Below, piece by piece: positions 57,736 to 64,000 of a DNA stretch of 64,000 nt. The notes beneath the pieces are model-generated. The model did not search any database, had not been told where the DNA came from, and saw nothing but the letters and a program-made list of their open reading frames with translations. Location: positions 2,013,501 to 2,077,500 of the forward strand of contig NW_026622819.1 of the NCBI RefSeq assembly GCF_023065955.2. Reading direction: 5' to 3'. How positions within the stretch are numbered: the stretch's first letter is position 1; each line of letters opens with the position of its first letter. The position numbers were made by a program, and so were the translations under genes. Source of the DNA: Ursus arctos. Taxonomy: Eukaryota > Chordata > Mammalia > Carnivora > Ursidae.

Positions 57736-58300
57736 TCCCACTGGCCTGCCTGAGAGACTGCTCTTTCTTTCAACCGTTCAGACCCCAGCGGACAAGTCCG
57801 GTGGCTGCTGTGTGTCCTTGCTCCACTGTTTGTGAAGGGCTGTCCCCCTTCTGCTCTTAAACCACAGACTCTGGTCCTAAGGTCCATGTGTGTTTCTATG
57901 ATTAACTGTTAGTATTTTTAATCCCCGAAATCTCTGTGTGGGTTGTGAATGAGTAGAATCCACAGTTTACGAAAACCCAATGCATATTGCCAGTGCAGGC
58001 TCTTCTCAGGTGGGAAACTCGGCTGGTGGTTTAGGTCCAGTTGGGACTTTTGTGGACATGGCTCCCAGGACTGCTTCCTCCGCGTGCTCTATGCCACGAC
58101 TCTGCCTAGTGTGCGTGAGTTTTACACTAATGACATTTGAGGGTTTTTCGTCTTTTACATCATGTGTGACTTTCTAGACTTGTGTTGTGGCTACATTTGT
58201 CAGTAGACAAAAAAATATCGTATCACAGTAATTTAGAGCATATTTTAAGGAGGTGAAATGGCTGACAACCACTGAAAACGTTGTGGTAACATTTTCTGTT
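57736..58300. other. Unassigned sequence
   Basis: Mixed, single-copy-looking DNA with short chance frames and no recognised repeat, exon or RNA. Confidence 0.45.
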
Positions 58301-58307
58301 TGCAGAA

Positions 58308-58412
58308 AGTATATATATGTATCATATGTATCATATATTACAAATGTGTATATGCGACATGTGCGTGTGCATGCGTGTGTGCGTGTGTGCGTGTGCGTGC
58401 GTGTGTGAGATT
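58308..58412. repeat. (TA)n/(TG)n/(CGTG)n tract
   Basis: Worn 'tatatatgtatcatatg' passes into 'gtgcgtgtgcatgcgtgtg' and several 'gcgtgt' units. It is a long alternating purine-pyrimidine stretch that includes CpG, with Z-DNA potential. The Cys/Val/Ala-rich plus frame here is an artefact. Confidence 0.93.
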
Positions 58413-58739
58413 GTCAATGCATTTGCTACAATGTGTTCATATAAGTCTGTTTTCCACCATGCTGGATTTGTTCCTGGTAATGTGCTCAGATGAATGGACC
58501 TTTTGAGGTTAGCAGTTCCAAGGACTGTTCAGCCAGCGCTGTCACACACGTTAGAAAAACCGGCCCCCAAAGCTCTTGGTGGAGCTCCGTCCACCTGGCG
58601 ACCCCCATGCACCCTCCTGCTACTTTCCTAGACATGCATGATCACCAGTGATTAAAACGTACTCCCCTTTCATCTTGCAATAGAGAAAGACCCAGCGAGG
58701 CTTCGAATCTGAAGCAGGTGCCCTTTAAACACTGCGAGA
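58413..58739. other. Unassigned sequence
   Basis: Single-copy-looking DNA with no recognised feature. Confidence 0.4.
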
Positions 58740-59425
58740 CAAACACAAACCCGTGGCTTGTTCCCCATGTAACAGCTCGTTCCAATTTAATAGGAGAATA
58801 TATGCTATGAAGCTCCTTGTAAATGACAGTGAACAAATCAATTCGGCCCCAAATAGATTTTTGTCTTATCCTGCTGGCTGTCCTAAAATTTAAATGGGCT
58901 TTAAAAGTGTCTATTTTGCAAGCTGAGGAACAGGCTGGCTGGTGCTTTTTCTTGCTCACATCACCTTATTTGAGCAGTGATTCTTTTTTTACGATTCATC
59001 CCATCTTGATTTAGCCTGTTTCTTTTAGCTCCTTGGAGTCGTTGGCTTCATATTAATGGCTTCCGTGTGAGATCTTAATTTTCATTCCTGGTAAAATGGG
59101 TAATAGTCTCTTCCTTCGAGAGCAGTCTCCGGCTGCGTATTGGACACGGACGTGCTTGCGTCTGGGAGGGGTTCCAAGAACAATAGATTGTGGATGTTGT
59201 TGTTTTTAATCAACTGAGAAACCACCCTAATTAGAGGACTTTAACACATATTTGTTGAATGACTGTTGAACTGAACGTGTATTTAGCTGAAGTTTAATGC
59301 TAAATCTAGTTAAGTTAATTGAAGCTAAATTGTCTTTTCAATGACTAATCCAGTGGAGGGTGAATGGTAAATTATCTTCATTTGAACAACAAAAGACCAC
59401 CAGCCAGGAATTATTTTTGGGAAAG
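58740..59425. promoter_or_regulatory. Candidate conserved noncoding blocks (two cores)
   Basis: Core one, about 58770-58960, holds 'cgttccaatttaatagg', 'gtgaacaaatcaattcgg' and 'ctaaaatttaaatgggc'. Core two, about 59215-59420, holds 'ccctaattagaggac', 'ctagttaagttaattgaagc' and 'aatggtaaattatcttc'. Both are free of repeats. Enhancer-like by composition only. Confidence 0.35.
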
Positions 59426-59629
59426 GGAGGGCCAAGGATCCTGTCTGTTTTGCAAGCAAATCCGACCACAGCGGAGATGGCTTCTTGATTTTGCGGCAAC
59501 GCCTCCCTTCTCTGCCCTGGCCGCGCAGTTCTGTGCTGTTATTAGGGGAAAGCAGTATTTTGTGGTACCAAAACCGTGCGGGGAGCGGGGTCAGGGGGCG
59601 GGGGGACGGGTGAAAAATTCGTTCAGCAT
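59426..59629. other. GC-rich spacer between candidate blocks
   Basis: Moderately CpG-rich DNA; the minus frame 59325-59768 spans it and both neighbouring A/T-rich blocks, has no domain and is probably chance. Confidence 0.4.
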
Positions 59630-60010
59630 GTAATTCATTAGCAGATGTAGGACCTTGACGAAATATTGTATTCAGATGATGCTTGAGAAATCTAAACAGG
59701 GAGCGCAGCACGTGGAAGAGCTTGAGTAAATACTTTTCTTCTCCCAGATCGATTCTATTGATTGTCATTAAAGCAGCGAGCTCAAAACAATGAAGTGGTT
59801 TCTAATTTCCAGGCTCCAGGTGGAGCCTGCTCTGCCTCTTCCTCTTTCCAGTTAAGAGCATCATTAAATGTAAGAGCAAACAGCACATTGAGAGGCCAAG
59901 TGTTTTATTAATTCATCATCAGAATTATCTCCGTGCATTAATATTAATAGCCTCAAATTGGATTTCATTTAAGAGGTGAAATAAATATGCAGATAGTAAA
60001 AGCCTGCACA
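59630..60010. promoter_or_regulatory. Strong candidate conserved noncoding element
   Basis: Motif-dense single-copy DNA: 'atgtaattcattagcagatg', 'gattgtcattaaagc' (TALE-type TGTCA next to ATTA), 'gcatcattaaatgtaagagc', 'gtgttttattaattcatc' and 'gtgcattaatattaatagcc' with 'ggatttcatttaagagg'. The spacing of TAAT cores and the absence of repeats are what ultra-conserved developmental enhancers look like. It cannot be verified without other genomes. Confidence 0.42.
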
Positions 60011-60609
60011 GCCCGAGAACCTCGTGATGGGCATTCACCTGGGGCTCTGCCGCAGGAGGGCTGAGGTCACACCTTCCTCCCCGGACCAGCTGCCTGGAGG
60101 AGGTGTGGGTGCCGGAAATGCCTGCCCCCCACCCTGGAGCGTCCAGCCTGCCCGACCAGGCCCCGGAGCAGCAGGGGACTCACCGGCCGGGCACAGGAGC
60201 TCAGGGGTGCAGGTGGGTGTCCTCAGCTACCTCTGTCTTCCTCATTGCGTATTCAGCACAGAAATGATACCAGTGCTCATTTCACAGGTGGCAACGTGTC
60301 TCGATCTTCCTTGAGTAGATCACTTGAGGAAAACAGTACGCGAACTCTTGCTAACATTCTGCGTGAGGAAGAGCTGTGGAAAGCAGGAGGTCAGTCATTT
60401 CTGTACAAACAAAACAAGACAAACCTTTTCCGTAGATAACTTCACGCCCCGATGAAGTGGGAAGAACAGAGATGGGGTCATACCAAGGTGTACCGAGGCG
60501 ACAGTTTCTGGGACAGACATAAAATTCTCTGGTTTTTGTTAGGAAGTCTTTGATTTAATTGAAGTTAAGTAGAACGTGCTTTGGGTATTTGTAAATGATG
60601 CGTGTAGTT
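60011..60609. other. Unassigned sequence
   Basis: GC-rich to about 60220, then A/T-richer. Short frames only, no repeat or RNA recognised. Confidence 0.45.
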
Positions 60610-61055
60610 TTCTAGGCAGGTCCATCCGTTTGCCGGGTCTGCCGCCACGAAGATCCAGGATCTGGTTGGCTCACGGCAACAGAAATCACCAACTCGCCAT
60701 CTGGGTGCCCTGCATCTGGGCTCAGGGTGCGGACAGCGCCGCCCGCACGCCCTCTGCGATCCTGGCTAGCGCTCATCCTCCCTCTTTCAGCCTCTGCTGG
60801 TGGTGACAGTCCCTGAGCTCCTTGGCTCAGGCTGCTCAGCTCCAGCCCCTGCCTCCCATGCACATGGTCTCCTACTCCCGTCTCTGACTTCTTGCAAGAA
60901 CTCCAGCCCTAGTGGATCCCGCCCGCCCCACGACTCCATCTTGACTGTACCTGCAAAAACCCTCTTTCCAAATAAGGTCACATTCACAGGTACAGGGAGT
61001 TAGGACTTCGACCTGTCTTTTGTGGGCAGGACACAATCCTACTGATAACACCAGG
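60610..61055 (-). mobile_element. MaLR-type LTR, antisense
   Basis: Antisense LTR order: 'ttggctcacggcaacagaaatcaccaac' near 60665, a CT-rich middle, 'caaaaaccctctttccaaataaggtcacattcacagg' near 60954, and 'ggagttaggacttcgacc' with 'gggcaggacacaatcc' at the end. No internal sequence is present. Confidence 0.87.
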
Positions 61056-61915
61056 GTACATTAGATAAAGGAAAAAAACATGTTTGTAAATCAGTATACT
61101 AGAGCTGCAGGAGCATGCCATTGCACACCTGGGGGAAGGTACAGGTACTCAAAGAGAGGAGGGAGAGGCGGCTAACGGTGACCTTGCAGGTGCTGAAGGA
61201 GGGCACTCACCTTGGCCCCTAGAAGGGCTGGAGCTCTGATCACATTGGAGAAGGCCCACCTCCCATGCTGTAGCGTGAACGACACAGCCCTAAGGGGCCA
61301 CACCTACACTCCCTCAGCACACAGATCCCAGCCCTGCCTTGCAGGCCTATCTCAGGAGACTCCAGACCTCACAGGGAGCTGCCCAGGCTGAGAGGGTGGC
61401 CCTGGGTGGGGGCACGCTGCCTCAGGAAGGCTGCAGGGGCCAGAAGATTCTGGGTCTCAGGGGGCAATGTGAAGAAAGGAAGCAGAGAAGTGAAGTGCTT
61501 TCAAGCAGCCTGGCATCTTTCTCATAATTTTGTGAAAGGTTTGTCTTTTGCTCAATATAATCAGTACTGTTTAAAATCCTGCCCTTCTTTGGGCAGATGT
61601 GGTCTCTGTTCAGGTGCTGCGGGGTTTTGACAATTTGTACCCCAAGAGAATGTGGCTTTATTGTGCAGTATTCAACATGGGGGCAGCGATGCTCTTACAA
61701 CCCAGGGGGGCATAAGAGAAGTACCACCCTGCTCCCTTCCAGACCAAGAACACCTGCCTTGTCTGCTAATTCCTCATTGCAGACCCGGGAGGCCCTCGGG
61801 GTGTCCGTTCCAGCCTGGGCCCCTCAGCTCAAATGCATTTCAACCTCCCTCTAGCTGTGCCAAACTAGATTGCTGGAATTACTTCCTGTCCTTTAACTGC
61901 CTTATTTAAAAAAAA
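61056..61915. other. CpG-poor unassigned block
   Basis: A/G/C-rich with few CpGs, similar in feel to the block at 33.4-36.0 kb. It may be repeat-derived, but no family is recognised. Frames (61406-61630, 61597-61854, 61652-61909) overlap and lack domains. Confidence 0.4.
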
Positions 61916-61950
61916 TGAGAGAGAGAGAGAGAGAGAGACAGAGAGAGAGG
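61916..61950. repeat. (GA)n microsatellite
   Basis: About fifteen GA units with a CA interruption, preceded by an A8 run. Confidence 0.96.
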
Positions 61951-62890
61951 AAATTCTTATTTACCCACCTCAGAACACTGAGATACTTGCATTTAAAGAT
62001 TAATTTATTGTATTATAATGCATTCTCCTGATAGAACATTTTAGAATAGACATACATATACTCCAACATAATGGATGATTTTTTTCTTAAATTGTATTTC
62101 AAATGAGCAGTTAATGATTTCTGAGGCTGGAAACTGAAACAGAAAGGAAATGAACAGAATCCTATAATTAATTTAACCATATACAAAAGTAGACTTTTGG
62201 GGAGGAGAAACACAATGAAAATGCTATATTTTTATATATAATTTCTTTCCTAAATGATTAAAAATAATATTGTATTAGGAAGAGGAGTTTTTAAGATAAA
62301 CTGTTCCTAATCAAAGTTCCTATACAAACAAACACTTTTGGTACTTGAAACTCAGTATTCCTATGATTCAGTTAAAGAATTCCGACCTCAAGTAGAGATG
62401 TCTCTTCGATGTCTGTGTAGTTTTTCAGTTGTTTGAGCTTTGATTGAAGGGCCAGGGAGTGGTTATGATGACTTCTTGAAATAAAGCCGTACATTTGCTA
62501 TAAATTACACTCATATTAGGTGGGACACTGGAGCACCAGAGCACCAAGGACAGTGCACGGTTTCCATGGCAACAGGGCAGGGCCTGGCTCTCATCCAGGG
62601 CCTCAGTGGGTTTTGGGAGGACCTGTGGGCACAGGCAGTCACTTGCTGAGGACAGCCCTCTGAGTGTGGGCACAGACAGGAGACAGTGCCTCCGCCCAGA
62701 CCTGCCTGGCAGGATCTGTGACACCTGTTGATCAAGAATGAGTGACCAAATGGGTCCGAGGCTCTGTCCTTTGTGTAATTTGGGACTGTCACTTAACCCT
62801 TGATGATTTCTGTCATTCTTGATCTATTCTTGTAGCAGAATCTTTTTTTTAGATGCAAACCTTCTGTTTCTATTGGAAAGAAAGAAGACA
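61951..62890. other. Unassigned A/T-rich stretch with one half of a local duplication
   Basis: Mostly A/T-rich; GC-richer at 62520-62720. No gene is recognised. 62153-62209 recurs at 62891-62947. Confidence 0.45.
62153..62209 (+). repeat. Dispersed direct duplication, copy 1
   Basis: 57 bases from 'aacagaatcct' to 'ggggaggagaa' are repeated 738 bases downstream with about four differences. The sequence just outside on the right does not match. On the left a purine-rich stretch is loosely similar. Confidence 0.9.
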
Positions 62891-62947
62891 AACAGAATCC
62901 TGTAATTAATTTAACCATCTAGAAAAGTAGACATTTGGGGAGGAGAA
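62891..62947 (+). repeat. Dispersed direct duplication, copy 2
   Basis: Second copy of the 57-base segment at 62153-62209, in the same orientation. It ends just before a stretch leading into a CA-rich microsatellite. Confidence 0.9.
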
Positions 62948-62987
62948 TGCGGTGCTGTGTGTGCATGGGAAGGCATTTGGGCTTTGA

Positions 62988-63080
62988 AAAATACATACAT
63001 ACACATATACACACTGTCCACACACACACATAAATACATATATACATGCATATGAATGTACACACACGTGTGTATGATTT
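62988..63080. repeat. Compound CA/TA microsatellite
   Basis: Runs of 'acatacatacacatatacac', 'cacacacacac', 'catatatacatgcatatg' and 'cacacacgtgtgtatg' make a mixed alternating tract. The minus frames rich in Cys, Val and Tyr here are artefacts of it. Confidence 0.95.
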
Positions 63081-63499
63081 AAGCTTTTGTTCTCCCCCAG
63101 ATAATTTACAAACATTTCTCACTATGAATAAGAGGTGAAGCCCATGCTGACGATTTGTGCAGCTTCTCCAACTGCAGATCCTTAGCGCCCCGCCCCCGCC
63201 ACTGCAGACCCTCTGTGCTGACCGTCCAGGACGAGTGTGTGGATTTATGCAACACAAATGGGACAGAGTATTCTTCTTGCTTTCCTCCTTGTCATGGAGG
63301 AGACATTGTTTTTGGACACTGCTCACAGTAGTTTTGCTCATTCCACAAGGCCATGTGTCCCCCGCTCCGGGCTATCCTGAGGCCCTATGCTTTCTTGCAT
63401 GGCTATTCTCCCACTCGTGGTCAGGCAGAACTGGGATCTGGTCTTCAATTCCATACGTGTACATATGCTTCACTTCAAACGTTGGTCACTTCAAACAAT
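63081..63499. other. Unassigned sequence
   Basis: Mixed DNA. The 133-codon plus frame 63157-63558 has a hydrophobic stretch but no recognisable domain, and it runs toward antisense L1 sequence. I treat it as chance. Confidence 0.45.
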
Positions 63500-63720
63500 A
63501 CAGATGTATACATGTAGATACTGTCTTAGACGTTGGTGATCTTAATTATTTAGAATAGATTGCCAGGAGTCAGACTGCTAGACCAAAAAGTATGTTATTT
63601 TGATTTTTATAGCCAATTCCAGATTGCTTGTCAAAAGTCAAACAATTCACAGCCCCACAAAGAATGTATGGGAGTATGTTTTTTTTTCCTAGCATTGCTG
63701 CATAGCAAGAAGATATATTT
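63500..63720 (-). mobile_element. Ancient L1-type fragment, antisense
   Basis: 'attgccaggagtcagactgctagaccaaaaagtatg' near 63558 and 'attccagattgcttgtcaaaag' near 63616, then 'cacagccccacaaagaatgtatgggag', follow the antisense old-L1 order ('ggaattgctgggtcaaagggtatg ... ccaaattgccctccaaaaagg ... cccaccaacagtgtatgagag'). Confidence 0.7.
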
Positions 63721-64000
63721 TTTAAAGTTTTCTTTCTTTAAGCTATGAGTTATTTAATACATTGTTTGTAAATTTCCAAGTTTTGTGATTTCCTTAAAAT
63801 GCTCATCTGTTTTTTCTTTTATTCTTGAAGGATTTGGCTTACATGACTCTATTGGGGACTAGCATTTATTAACATTTTCTTAAGGATGTCTCTAATTCAT
63901 ACAATTTTTGTAATATTTTCCTGTTTGAAAAGAACAGACACAGTCTTCTGGTTGTACTCAAACCTCACAATCATATTCAGGCCAGGATTATTATTGGAAG
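63721..64000. other. T-rich sequence to the window edge, possibly more old L1
   Basis: T-rich plus strand continuing from the antisense L1 fragment, with 'tatgagttatttaatacattg' and similar words. It may be the same element, but the match is too weak to extend the call. No gene. Confidence 0.4.

Overview
This is a window of mammalian nuclear DNA, most likely from an arctoid carnivore (bear/panda or pinniped type). The basis is the interspersed repeats. There are at least eight carnivore tRNA-Lys-derived SINEs (SINEC type). In antisense they end in the typical 'gccacccaggcgcccc' box, and the younger ones carry the 'acagccagcgagagaggg' body I associate with bears and seals. There are also carnivore-type LINE-1 copies. 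The species call is family-level inference, not a database match.

I see no intact protein-coding gene and no convincing exon. The open frames are short and overlap on both strands. They either encode decayed L1 ORF2 protein or are chance frames in GC-rich DNA. The window reads as intergenic or deep intronic.

Layout. 1-2.5 kb: two L1 fragments in opposite orientation with a SINE between them. 2.5-11.1 kb: mostly unassigned DNA with a SINE, a MIR, a higher-order minisatellite (about 5.2-5.5 kb), three MaLR-type LTRs and an old L1 piece. 11.6-21.2 kb: a dense nest of antisense L1 sequence, in which an old L1 is split by three SINEs, a mid-age L1, an expanded polypyrimidine tract and a young L1 with a 15-bp target-site duplication. 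21.8-23.4 kb: an antisense segment ending in AATAAA plus a 13-base A tail, probably a retrocopied transcript of unknown parent. 24.0-24.6 kb: a MaLR LTR split by a SINE with a long (GAAA)n tail. 25-49 kb: almost no young repeats. CpG-rich, fast-evolving-looking stretches alternate with A/T-rich homeobox-motif-rich blocks that look like conserved noncoding elements, plus a CpG-poor block at 33.4-36.0 kb. 49.7-55.2 kb: three L1 fragments and a MIR. 56-60 kb: the densest run of conserved-noncoding-like blocks. 60.6-64 kb: a MaLR LTR, unassigned CpG-poor DNA, a dispersed short duplication and an old L1 fragment.

The lack of exons together with many candidate regulatory blocks suggests a gene-poor regulatory landscape of a developmental gene, but the gene cannot be named from this window. 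I found no novel multi-gene system. All repeat family names and boundaries come from memory of consensus sequences and need RepeatMasker confirmation. Conservation claims rest on sequence character only.
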